In this document: positions 48,142 through 56,450 of the stretch, one piece after another
Layout: each line of letters opens with the position of its first letter
How positions within the stretch are numbered: the first letter of the stretch is position 1
DNA from: Rhodococcus triatomae BKS 15-14
Lineage (GTDB): Bacteria > Actinomycetota > Actinomycetes > Mycobacteriales > Mycobacteriaceae
NCBI GenBank assembly: GCA_000341795.1
Contig: AODO01000006.1
Coordinates: 186,001-250,000, forward strand
Length of the DNA: 64,000 bases
Direction of reading: 5' to 3'
Position numbers and translations under genes: made by a program
Notes under the pieces: model-generated
What the model was told of the DNA's origin: nothing
What the model saw: only the letters and a program-made list of their open reading frames with translations
Databases searched by the model: none

Positions 48142-49257
48142 GTGGACATTTCATCGCCGGCCCACCGGAAGGTGCAGGACTGTTCCACTCGTGTGTGGAC
48201 CGGGTCGTTACGTGTGGCATCGGTTCCCGCATCCCATGTCTACGTACGGCATCTCGCCTCGTTCGACGGCTCCGACGGCGTCGTCAGAATGCCCGATCCG
48301 GTGCCGGCGGACGGACGCACGGTTCCGGGCGGATGGTGGCCGCCGCTGATGCTCGACCCACACTGGATCGCCCGCCACCATCGCGAATTCGATGTGTTCC
48401 ACATCCATTTCGGATTCGACGCACTCGATCCGGACACTATGGGCGACATCGTCCACGAACTGTCGCTGCGGGGAAAACCGCTGATCTACACGGTCCACGA
48501 TCTGCGGAACCCCCACCACCGTGATCCCGACGCTCACGATCACCTGCTGGATGTACTCGTCCCGGCCGCCGACCGTCTGCTGACCCTGACCGCGGGGGCA
48601 GCGGCCGAGATCGAGCGCCGGTGGAACCGGGCGGCAACCGTCCTGCCGCACCCACACGTCGTCGAACGCGACCGCATCACCCGGCCACGTCCGTACAGCA
48701 CGGAACGGGTCGTCGGACTGCACGCCAAGAGCATCCGCGCGAACATGGACCCGCTGCCGGTGCTCGAGGTGGCGGCCCGCACCGTCGCGGAACTGCGCGG
48801 TGTTCGTCTGCGAGTCGATCTGCACGACGAGGTCTTTCAACCGGACAACCACTGGTATGCACCCGACGTCGGGCGACAGCTCGTGGAATACGGGGATCGG
48901 CGCAACGTCGAGGTGCGCGTCCATCCGTACTACTCGGACGACCAGCTGTGGGACTACCTGTCGTCGCTGACCGCGTCGATACTTCCCTATCGTTTCGGCT
49001 CCCATTCGGGTTGGCTCGAGGCATGTCAGGACCTGGGCACTGCCGTCATCGCCCCCTCCTGCGGGTTCTACTCGGATCAGCACCCGTGTCACGACTTCGG
49101 TTTCGACGAGACCTCGTTCGCCCCCGAGACGCTCGCGCAGGCGATCCGCACAGCAGTCACCGCCGCTCCACGGCGAGCGACCTGGCCCGACCGTGTCCGT
49201 GAGCGCAGGTTGCTGGCTCGGCGCCACCGCGAAATCTACGAACGAGCCCTCTCGTGA
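48142..49257 (+). CDS. GT-B glycosyltransferase, first of cluster
   Basis: A 371-residue glycosyltransferase-like protein. FDVFHIHFGFDALDPDTMGD and KPLIYTVHDLRNPHHRD are the usual signs of GT4-type enzymes, with the second domain around ASILPYRFGSHSGWLEACQD. Such enzymes use nucleotide sugars; donor and acceptor are unknown. The start is GTG. The stop overlaps the start of the next glycosyltransferase by 4 bases, so the four genes of the cluster form one operon. Confidence 0.78.
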   Translation: MDISSPAHRKVQDCSTRVWTGSLRVASVPASHVYVRHLASFDGSDGVVRMPDPVPADGRTVPGGWWPPLMLDPHWIARHHREFDVFHIHFGFDALDPDTMGDIVHELSLRGKPLIYTVHDLRNPHHRDPDAHDHLLDVLVPAADRLLTLTAGAAAEIERRWNRAATVLPHPHVVERDRITRPRPYSTERVVGLHAKSIRANMDPLPVLEVAARTVAELRGVRLRVDLHDEVFQPDNHWYAPDVGRQLVEYGDRRNVEVRVHPYYSDDQLWDYLSSLTASILPYRFGSHSGWLEACQDLGTAVIAPSCGFYSDQHPCHDFGFDETSFAPETLAQAIRTAVTAAPRRATWPDRVRERRLLARRHREIYERALS

Positions 49258-50375
49258 ACGAGGCCAGGTTGCGAATCCTGCTGATCGGTTCCCCACGGTG
49301 CCCGATCGCACAACCGTTCGCCGGGGGGCTCGAATCGCATGTGTGGCACCTCGCCCGCGGTCTCACGCAACTCGGCCACGAGGTGACGCTGTTCGCCGGC
49401 GACGGCTCCGATCCCACGCTCGGATGCGCTCGTCACGATGCCGAGACGTTCCGGCCCGGTCCCAGTGCCCGCAACGACGCCTCGATGCCCGCCGAGAACT
49501 TTCTCGAGGACCATCACGCGTACCTGAAACTGATGATCGACCTCACCGGCTCGTGGTCGGACACCTACGACGTCGTCCACAACCACAGCCTGCACTACCT
49601 ACCGGTCGCGATGGCTCCGGCGATGCCGATTCCGATGCTGTGCACACTGCACACCCCACCGACGCCGTGGCTCGAGTCCGCGTTGACCGTGACGCGGCCA
49701 CGGCACCCGCGGTTCGTGGCGGTCAGCGCACACACCGCAGCGAGCTGGCGACACGTGGTTTCCGACGTCACCGTCGTCCACAACGGCGTCGACCTCGACC
49801 GGTGGGCCTTCGGCGAGGGCGGCGATCGGGCCATCTGGTCCGGGCGGATCACACCGGAGAAGGCACCCCATCTCGCGATCGACGCGGCGCGCCTGGCCGG
49901 GTACCCCATCGTGGTCGCCGGGCCGATCAGCGACCCCCGCTACTTCGCGGATGCACTGGTCCCTCGTCTCGGACCGGACGCGCGCTACCTCGGCCACCTC
50001 GTCGAATCCGACCTGGCCACGGAGATCGGGCGCTCGGCGGTCGCCCTGGTGACACCGGAATGGGACGAGCCGTACGGGCTCGTGGTCGCGGAGGCGCTGG
50101 CCTGCGGCACCCCGGTGGCCGCCTTCGCCCGCGGCGGTATCCCGGAGGTGCTGACCCCTGACTGCGGGCGGCTGGTCCATCCCGGGGACGTGACAGCGCT
50201 CGCGGCCGCGATTCCCGAAGCGGCGGCCCTCTCTCGCGGCGCCGCCCGCGCCCGGGCCCAACGCGCCTGCTCGCAGAAGTCCATGCTCACCGCGTACCTC
50301 GGGTGCTACCGCGACCTGCTGAGTCACCCAGCCGGCGAGACGCCACGTCCGCGCGCCGTGACGGCGGACAGGTGA
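49254..50375 (+). CDS. Glycosyltransferase family 4
   Basis: A 373-residue GT4 enzyme. The N-terminal domain has IAQPFAGGLESHVWHLARGL, the acceptor-side motif, and the C-terminal domain the donor motif TPEWDEPYGLVVAEALACGT with the conserved Glu pair. VVHNGVDLDRWAFGEG marks the linker. It starts with a GTG that overlaps the previous stop. The donor is a nucleotide sugar; the acceptor cannot be inferred. Confidence 0.88.
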   Translation: MNEARLRILLIGSPRCPIAQPFAGGLESHVWHLARGLTQLGHEVTLFAGDGSDPTLGCARHDAETFRPGPSARNDASMPAENFLEDHHAYLKLMIDLTGSWSDTYDVVHNHSLHYLPVAMAPAMPIPMLCTLHTPPTPWLESALTVTRPRHPRFVAVSAHTAASWRHVVSDVTVVHNGVDLDRWAFGEGGDRAIWSGRITPEKAPHLAIDAARLAGYPIVVAGPISDPRYFADALVPRLGPDARYLGHLVESDLATEIGRSAVALVTPEWDEPYGLVVAEALACGTPVAAFARGGIPEVLTPDCGRLVHPGDVTALAAAIPEAAALSRGAARARAQRACSQKSMLTAYLGCYRDLLSHPAGETPRPRAVTADR

Positions 50376-50379
50376 CGGC

Positions 50380-51372
50380 ATGATCGGGTACTACATCCAC
50401 CACCAGGGCCGCGGCCACTATTTTCGGGCGGCGACCATCGCCGCCGCCACCGAGATCCCGATCACCGCGCTGTCCTCGACACCCCCGCTGGGTGAAACCC
50501 CTTTCGCGGACTACGTACTGCTCGACCGGGACGACGACCCCTCCTACGACGACCCCTCGGCGGGCGGCGACCTGCACTGGGCACCTGCCCACTCCCCGGG
50601 CCTGCGGGCGCGGATGGCGACGATCGCGCGCTGGATCGACGACGCCCGCCCGGACGCCCTCGTTGTGGACGTGTCCGTCGAGGTGGCGCTGTTCGCCCGG
50701 CTGATGGGCGTGCCCGTGATCGTCGTGGCGATGCCCGGCAACCGCGGTGACCGGGCACACCAGGCCGCGTACCGGGTGGCGGACCGCATCATCGCCGCCT
50801 GGCCGCCGCACCTCTACTCGCCGTCGTGGCTCGCACCGCATCTGCACAAGACCGAGTTCGTCGGAGGGATAAGCAGATTCACGGGCCGAACCGTGACCGA
50901 CGGAACGACCGGTCACGGGCAGCCGCGGGTCCTGGTTCTCGGTGGTGTCGGAGGAAGCACCGTGACCGCGGATCACGTCAGCGAGTGCGCACACAGGCAT
51001 CGCGACTACGAGTGGACGGTGCTCGGATTGCCGGGATCCCGATGGTCGAACGACCCGTGGCCGGAGTTGATCTCGTCCGACGTGGTCGTCGCCCACGCGG
51101 GACAGGGCGCGGTCGCCGACATCGCCGCCGCCCGCCGCGCCGCGGTGGTGATACCCCAACCACGCCCCTACGACGAACAGGCCACCACCGCACGGGTGCT
51201 CGCCGAGAACCGGTTCGCGGTGGCCCTGGACGGCTGGCCGGCACCGGACGCCTGGACGCCGATCCTCGATCAGGCACGAGCCCGGGGCGGCGGCCACTGG
51301 GCCGCCTGGGGAACGGACTGCGCCGCACGACGCGCGGCGAGCGTCCTGCACCAGGTGCAGGAACGCGGATGA
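50380..51372 (+). CDS. MurG/UGT-like glycosyltransferase
   Basis: A 330-residue GT-B protein. It opens MIGYYIHHQGRGHYFRAATI, the Gly-Arg-Gly-His loop of glycosyltransferase family 28-like enzymes. The C-terminal domain has VVVAHAGQGAVADIAAARRA and VIPQPRPYDEQATTA, the donor-binding loop. The middle PPHLYSPSWLAPHLHKTEFV is specific to this group. It lies 4 bases after the previous gene and overlaps the next by 4. Confidence 0.82.
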   Translation: MIGYYIHHQGRGHYFRAATIAAATEIPITALSSTPPLGETPFADYVLLDRDDDPSYDDPSAGGDLHWAPAHSPGLRARMATIARWIDDARPDALVVDVSVEVALFARLMGVPVIVVAMPGNRGDRAHQAAYRVADRIIAAWPPHLYSPSWLAPHLHKTEFVGGISRFTGRTVTDGTTGHGQPRVLVLGGVGGSTVTADHVSECAHRHRDYEWTVLGLPGSRWSNDPWPELISSDVVVAHAGQGAVADIAAARRAAVVIPQPRPYDEQATTARVLAENRFAVALDGWPAPDAWTPILDQARARGGGHWAAWGTDCAARRAASVLHQVQERG

Positions 51373-52193
51373 ACATCGCAGTCGTGACGGTCGTGGCCGG
51401 GCGCCATCACCATCTGCGCCACCACATCGAGGCCCTCGACCGAAGCGACCGCCCTCCCGACGATCACATCGTGGTCTCGATGGGCGATCCCGACGTGGCC
51501 GCCGTCGTGACCGCCACCGGCCACCCGGCGCACGTGGAGTACCTCGACGTCCGGCCGCCCTTGCCGCTCGCGGCTGCCAGGAACGCCGGGGCCGCAGCCG
51601 CACTCGCGCGCGGTCACGATCTACTGATCTTCCTCGACGTCGACTGCCTCGCCCTTCCGCGTCTCGTGTCCGCGTACGCAGCGGGACCGCACGATCGGGC
51701 GCTGCTGTGCGGGCCGGTCACCTACCTGGCTCCCGAACCTGCCTCCGGCTACCCGCTGGAGAGCCTCGACCGACTCCGGAACCCGCATCCGGCGCGCCCG
51801 GATCCTCCTGACGGAACCATCGAGACGGGCAACGACCACGACTTGTTCTGGTCTCTGTCGTTCGCGGTCTCCGCCCGGGTGTGGACCCGGATCGGAGGCT
51901 TCTGCACCGACTACCGCGGCTACGGTGCAGAGGACACCGACTTCGGGCAGCGCGCCAGGGCTGCGGGGGTGCCGGTGTGCTGGGTCGGCGGCGCCGACGC
52001 ATTCCATCAGTTCCACCCTGTCTCGGATCCACCGATCGAGCACCTCGACGACATCCTCCGCAACGCCGCCCTCTTTCACCGGCGCTGGCAGCGGTGGCCG
52101 ATGCGCGGCTGGCTGGAGGCCTTCGAACGCCGCGGACTCGTTCGCTTCGATGCGGGGGCCGACCGGTGGACACGAACGACGCCATCGCGGTGA
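51369..52193 (+). CDS. Glycosyltransferase family 2
   Basis: A 274-residue GT-A enzyme. The DxD-type motif is FLDVDC, preceded by LPLAAARNAGAAAALARGHD. The acceptor region has GGFCTDYRGYGAEDTDFGQR, the ED motif of family 2 and of the N-acetylgalactosaminyltransferase-like branch. The ATG overlaps the previous stop by 4 bases. The cluster therefore combines GT4, GT28-like and GT2 enzymes, suited to build one oligosaccharide. Confidence 0.85.
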   Translation: MNIAVVTVVAGRHHHLRHHIEALDRSDRPPDDHIVVSMGDPDVAAVVTATGHPAHVEYLDVRPPLPLAAARNAGAAAALARGHDLLIFLDVDCLALPRLVSAYAAGPHDRALLCGPVTYLAPEPASGYPLESLDRLRNPHPARPDPPDGTIETGNDHDLFWSLSFAVSARVWTRIGGFCTDYRGYGAEDTDFGQRARAAGVPVCWVGGADAFHQFHPVSDPPIEHLDDILRNAALFHRRWQRWPMRGWLEAFERRGLVRFDAGADRWTRTTPSR

Positions 52194-52285
52194 AACCGTC
52201 GTCCACGGTTTCGGGCTCCTCTTCAGCGCGTGCATGGAGGCCGGGCCAACGGCGCTTCCGACTGCCCGGCCGCCCTGCACCAGGC

Positions 52286-53134
52286 TCAGCCCGGCATCGT
52301 TTCGCCGCCGAGGGGCGCCAGTACCTCTCCCGAGTAGTACGAGGACATCAGACCGGCCGCGAAGAAGACGTACGACGGAGCGATCTCGTCGGGCTGCGCG
52401 GCACGCCCGTAGGGGGCCTGCTTTCCGAAATCGGCAACCTTCTCCCGATCCATCGTGGCCGGGATGAGGGGCGTCCACACCGGGCCCGGGGCCACACAGT
52501 TCACCCGGATTCCGCGGTCGAGCAAGGCTTGTGCGAGGGAGTACGTCAAGGCCGTCACCGCACCCTTGGTGGCCGAGTAGTCGATCAGTGACTTGTTGCC
52601 CCGCAAGCCGTTCACCGAACCGGTGTTGATCACCGCCGACCCCGCGGCGAGGTGGGGCACGGCCGCCTGGGTGACGTGGAAGAAGCTGTCGATGTTCACG
52701 GCGAAGGTTCGCCGCCACTGTTCCGGGGACAGTTCCAGGAAGTCGTCCACCGGCGCCTGGTACGCCACGTTGTTGACAACGATGTCGAGGCCGCCGAGCT
52801 CGCTGACCACCCTCTCGACGGTTTCCCGGCACAGCTCCGGGTCGGCCAGGTCGCCGCGGTACGTCCGGCAGGCCCGACCCTCCGCATGGACCAGTTCGGC
52901 GGTGTGCGCCGCGTCCGCGTCCTCCTCCAGGTACGCGATCGCCACATCGGCGCCCTCCTTCGCGAATGCCACGGCCACCGCTCGTCCGATCCCGGAATCG
53001 CCCCCGGTGACGAAAGCCTTCTTCCCGGCGAGGAGATCACGTCCTCGGTAGTCACGCATCTCGTCGTGGGGTTGCTCGGCCATCTCCGCGGTGTGTCCGG
53101 GGTAGTCGATCGTATGGGGCGTGTGTTCGCTCAC
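52286..53134 (-). CDS. SDR oxidoreductase, YghA-like
   Basis: A 282-residue short-chain dehydrogenase with a 40-residue N-terminal extension (SEHTPHTIDYPGHTAEMAEQ). This extension is typical of the YghA/general-stress SDR group. The cofactor motif is FVTGGDSGIGRA, NNVA is the NNAG equivalent, and YSATK the catalytic motif. The GTG at 53134 follows AGGAG by 6 bases. Family members are often stress-induced; the substrate is unknown. Confidence 0.88.
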   Translation of the reverse strand: MSEHTPHTIDYPGHTAEMAEQPHDEMRDYRGRDLLAGKKAFVTGGDSGIGRAVAVAFAKEGADVAIAYLEEDADAAHTAELVHAEGRACRTYRGDLADPELCRETVERVVSELGGLDIVVNNVAYQAPVDDFLELSPEQWRRTFAVNIDSFFHVTQAAVPHLAAGSAVINTGSVNGLRGNKSLIDYSATKGAVTALTYSLAQALLDRGIRVNCVAPGPVWTPLIPATMDREKVADFGKQAPYGRAAQPDEIAPSYVFFAAGLMSSYYSGEVLAPLGGETMPG

Positions 53135-53367
53135 GGGCTTCTCCTGTCGGATGTTCGACGCGGGCCGGGTACCGCTCGTAAGGTGCCTCGCTCGACCGCA
53201 CCTCAAACACCCGCGGACGTTTCGACTCCGCGACGCGCGGGCATCGCAACCCGGGGCGGTCACCGCCCCGGTCGGCGAGACCGCACGGACATCCGCTCGC
53301 TGCACACAAGTCAGCAGGGACTCGCCGACTCTCGGAACCGCGGGCGTCCGGAGTGTGGAGCAGAGCC

Positions 53368-54108
53368 ATGGCGACCAACGATCGATCCGCTCCCGGCAGA
53401 GGGAGCGCGGCGGCGGCAAACGCCGATCCCGCGACGGTGTTCTCGGTCCTGGCGGAAATTCTGTACGAGGGCAGCGACGCCGCCGAGGTGCATGCTGCGA
53501 TCTGCGTTGCGGCGACCCTGCTGGTTCCGGGATGTGACCGGGCCACCGTCATGCTGCGCGACGGCGACAAGCATCTCACCGTCGCCGCCACCGATACTGT
53601 CGCGCGGCGGGTCGACGACCTGGAGCGGCGACTCGGGCAAGGTCCCTGCCTGGATTCCATCGAGGAGGCGACACCGCAGATCGAACCGGACCTCCGCACT
53701 TGCTCGGCCTGGCCCGAGCTCGCCGAAGCCCTGCTCGATTCGACTCCGGTTCGCGGTGCGATGGGCTTTCGGCTCCTCGTCGACCAGCGCAAGGCGGGCG
53801 CACTGAACCTGTTCTCAGACACCGCCGGGGCGTTCACCCCCGAGGCGGCAAACAGCGCCAGTGTGCTGGCGGCGTTCGCGTCGGTCACGGTCACCGCCAA
53901 CACTCGAGGCCAGGACGTCGCATCGTTGCGGGCCGGCCTGGCAAGCAACCGGGAGATCGGTCAGGCGGTCGGCCTGTTGATGGCGACGCAGGACATCTCC
54001 GCCGACGAGGCATTCGACCAACTGCGCCGCACTTCCCAGCAGATGAACCTCAAGGTCGCCCATCTCGCTCGCGCCGTGATCGACCGCCACGCCGAACGCG
54101 ACGGCTGA
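53368..54108 (+). CDS. GAF-ANTAR regulator, third copy
   Basis: A 246-residue protein with a GAF domain (LGQGPCLDSIEEATPQIEPD) and an ANTAR domain (SNREIGQAVGLLMATQDISA). The ANTAR start lacks the usual VIEQAK but keeps the helix pattern. It is divergent from the SDR gene and isolated from the pair at 45-47 kb. The start is ATG; an alternative GTG lies five codons upstream. Confidence 0.85.
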   Translation: MATNDRSAPGRGSAAAANADPATVFSVLAEILYEGSDAAEVHAAICVAATLLVPGCDRATVMLRDGDKHLTVAATDTVARRVDDLERRLGQGPCLDSIEEATPQIEPDLRTCSAWPELAEALLDSTPVRGAMGFRLLVDQRKAGALNLFSDTAGAFTPEAANSASVLAAFASVTVTANTRGQDVASLRAGLASNREIGQAVGLLMATQDISADEAFDQLRRTSQQMNLKVAHLARAVIDRHAERDG

Positions 54109-54186
54109 GACACCGAGCACCACCGGCCCGATCACGATCGCCGCCCCCTGCGGCGTTCGTGGCCGAACGCCGCTCCGAGGCTCCGG

Positions 54187-54546
54187 TCACAGGGTCGTGT
54201 CGACGATTCGCAGTCCGTGCATCGCCGGGTTCTCGCTTGCCGGATACCCCGTGACCGTCGTGCCCGGATGCGTGTGCAGGACGCCTTTCGCGTTGTACAG
54301 GGAGATCAGAGGCAACCCGGCCTCCTCGGCGCGACTGCGCGTGACTGCATCCGTGGGCGAACACAGACCGTCGAGCACGTTCTCGGTGACTACGGCGCAG
54401 TCGACGTCCTCGGACAGCGTGTCGGTCACCGTGAAGCCGAGGCCGGTCGCCCACGTCCTCGTCTCCGCGAGCTCCGATTCCGCTCCGATGAACAGCAACA
54501 CCCGGGGTCGGCCACTGTCGTTGATTGTCACCGCATCGTCCGTCAC
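54187..54546 (-). CDS. BRCT-like small protein
   Basis: A 119-residue protein that I read as a single BRCT-like domain. PRVLLFIGAESELAETRTWA and FTVTDTLSEDVDCAVVTENV resemble the first strands and the phosphopeptide pocket, and SRAEEAGLPLISLYNAKG the closing helix. BRCT domains bind phosphoproteins or DNA ends in repair. The start at GTG 54546 is the most likely; in-frame sequence further upstream is also open and could add about 25 residues. The BrkB gene lies 64 bases upstream. Confidence 0.6.
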   Translation of the reverse strand: MTDDAVTINDSGRPRVLLFIGAESELAETRTWATGLGFTVTDTLSEDVDCAVVTENVLDGLCSPTDAVTRSRAEEAGLPLISLYNAKGVLHTHPGTTVTGYPASENPAMHGLRIVDTTL

Positions 54547-54610
54547 CGGATTGTCATGCCCCCACCTCGAATTCGCGAAACCTCGGTGGATCCGAACGAC
54601 CGGTGGGCGT

Positions 54611-55660
54611 TCATCCCTCACGGAGACGGCGTGCCTCCTCCACCGCCTCCGCGTCCTTCCGCTCGTTCTTCTCCGAGACCCGAGTGTCCTTGGGCGGCAA
54701 CTGAAGCTCCTCTTCCGCCGCGATCCCGGCCTGGAGCTGGCGGCCGCGCTCGAGTTCGGAGTCGAGTTCGGCGCCGAAGAGGAGTGCCAGATTGGTGATC
54801 CACAGCCAGAGGAGGAAGATCACGGCGCCGGCGAGCGAACCGTACGTCTTGTTGTAGCTACCGAAGTTGGCGACGTACAGGCCGAACAGGGCGGACGCCG
54901 CCGCCCACACGACGAGCGCGACGAGGGCTCCGGTGCTGAGCCATCGGAACTTCGGCTGCCGCACGTTCGGGGTGGCGTAGTAGAGGATCGCGATCGTGAC
55001 GACGACGAGGGCCAGTACCAGCGGCCAGCGAACCACGTTCCACACGGTTCGGGCGGCCTCACCCAGGCCGATCGCGTCTCCGACCGCGGTGGCGACGGGA
55101 CCGCTGACCGTGAGCATAAGTGCGGCCAGTCCGACGAGGAGCAACGCCACCAGGGTGACCAACAACATCGCGGGACGCAGCTTCCAGACCGGGCGTCCCT
55201 CGTCGATCTCGTAGATCCGATTCAGCGCGCGACCGAACGCACCCACGTAGCCGGATGCCGACCACAGGGCGCCGGCGAGACCCAGGACCAGCGCGAATCC
55301 GGCTGTGGGTGTGGTGACCAGTTGCTGGATCGGCTCGCGCAGGGTGTCCACGGCGTCGGACGGACCCAGGTCGGCGACGATCTCCAGGACCCCGTCGACC
55401 GTCTCCTGTCCCTTCCCGAAAACTCCGAGGAGGGCGACCAGCGCGAGAAGCGCGGGAAACAGGGACAGAACGGCGTAGTAGGTGAGTCCGGCCGCCAGAT
55501 CTGTGCACTGGTCGCGGCTGAACTCTCGGGCGGAGGCGCGCACGACGAACCACCAGGATCGCCGCGTCAGATCCGTCGGGTTCTCGGCCTTGCGGGGATC
55601 GTCGGGGTCCGGCGGGGCGACCTCCACCGATGTCTGCCTGGGGTTCGTGTTGTCGGACAT
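54611..55660 (-). CDS. YihY/BrkB family membrane protein
   Basis: A 349-residue membrane protein with six spans of the YihY/BrkB (formerly RNase BN) family. DLAAGLTYYAVLSLFPALLA, SASGYVGAFGRALNRIYEID and FLLWLWITNLALLFGAELDS are the family blocks. A charged tail of about 40 residues follows. The function is unsettled; the old ribonuclease claim is not supported for this family. A GTTT-N16-GGGTA promoter ends 10 bases before the ATG, so the SigF-type sigma factor should drive it. Confidence 0.9.
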   Translation of the reverse strand: MSDNTNPRQTSVEVAPPDPDDPRKAENPTDLTRRSWWFVVRASAREFSRDQCTDLAAGLTYYAVLSLFPALLALVALLGVFGKGQETVDGVLEIVADLGPSDAVDTLREPIQQLVTTPTAGFALVLGLAGALWSASGYVGAFGRALNRIYEIDEGRPVWKLRPAMLLVTLVALLLVGLAALMLTVSGPVATAVGDAIGLGEAARTVWNVVRWPLVLALVVVTIAILYYATPNVRQPKFRWLSTGALVALVVWAAASALFGLYVANFGSYNKTYGSLAGAVIFLLWLWITNLALLFGAELDSELERGRQLQAGIAAEEELQLPPKDTRVSEKNERKDAEAVEEARRLREG

Positions 55661-55670
55661 CGGATTCGCT

Positions 55671-55695
55671 TACCCGCCGACCACCGCTGCGAAAC
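55671..55695 (-). promoter_or_regulatory. SigF/SigB-type promoter of BrkB
   Basis: On the minus strand GTTT at 55692-55695 is followed by 16 bases and GGGTA at 55671-55675. The distance of 10 bases to the ATG implies a very short leader. Confidence 0.65.
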
Positions 55696-55792
55696 CGGTC
55701 GGTCGTCGTCGCGGAGCGCTGCCGTCCGGCGAACGCACGTCGTCGGAAACTCGGGTGTGTGGGCCTCGCGGTGGCTGGGTACCCGATGGGTC

Positions 55793-56254
55793 ATGAGCAC
55801 CGTAACCGAAGCCATAGATGTCGATGTCCCCATCCGCGTCGCCTACGACCAGTGGACACAATTCGAGATGTTTCCCCAGTTCATGGAGGGAGTGCGTGAG
55901 GTCCGGCAGCTCGACGACACCCATACCCACTGGGTGCTCGACATCGCCGGGCAGCAGCGGGAGTTCGATGCAACCATCTCCGAACAGCATCCCGACGAAC
56001 GCGTGGCATGGCATTCCGATGCCGGTCCCGACCATGCCGGGGTGATCACCTTCCACCGGCTCGACGACACCCACACCCGGGTCACCGCGCAAATGGATGT
56101 CGACCCGGAAGGGTTCGTCGAGAACGTCGCCGACAAGCTCGGAATCCTGTCCCATCGCGTGAAGGGCGACATGCGCAGGTTCAAGGACTACATCGAGACA
56201 CGCGGAACAGAATCCGGCGGATGGCGAGGCGACGTCGGTCGCCCCACCCCGTGA
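55793..56254 (+). CDS. SRPBCC family protein
   Basis: A 153-residue START/Bet v1-like protein of the polyketide cyclase/dehydrase group. The first helix reads DVPIRVAYDQWTQFEMFPQF, and the strands include THTHWVLDIAGQQREFDATI and THTRVTAQMDVDPEG. These proteins enclose hydrophobic ligands; several actinobacterial ones are stress-induced. The ATG at 55793 gives MSTVTEAIDVDVP. It is divergent from the BrkB gene, whose SigF-type promoter lies in the same gap. Confidence 0.85.
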   Translation: MSTVTEAIDVDVPIRVAYDQWTQFEMFPQFMEGVREVRQLDDTHTHWVLDIAGQQREFDATISEQHPDERVAWHSDAGPDHAGVITFHRLDDTHTRVTAQMDVDPEGFVENVADKLGILSHRVKGDMRRFKDYIETRGTESGGWRGDVGRPTP

Positions 56255-56296
56255 CCGCCGGCGCCCCTGTTTCGATCGACACCCGTTCCTGACAGA

Positions 56297-56339
56297 GGCA
56301 CTCGCGACCTCGGTGGCGGCCACCGGGGTCGCGGGTGCC
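56297..56339 (+). terminator. Imperfect long hairpin after SRPBCC
   Basis: GGCACTCGCGACCTCGGTGGC pairs with the following GCCACCGGGGTCGCGGGTGCC over 20 bp with a few mismatches. It sits 43 bases after the SRPBCC stop and is a likely terminator. Confidence 0.55.
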
Positions 56340-56450
56340 TCGCCGTGTCGTCCACCAGGGTCGCCGGACGCCCGCACGCCCACGGACGGGTGACGTCGAT
56401 TCCTTTCCTGCCGTCGCTCACCCGCGTTTCACCGGATCAGGAGGATGTCG

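Noticed and set aside
54197-56254. 685-codon plus-strand frame over BrkB
   Set aside because: It is antisense to BrkB, Gln/Glu/Arg-rich, and only its last part is the real SRPBCC gene.
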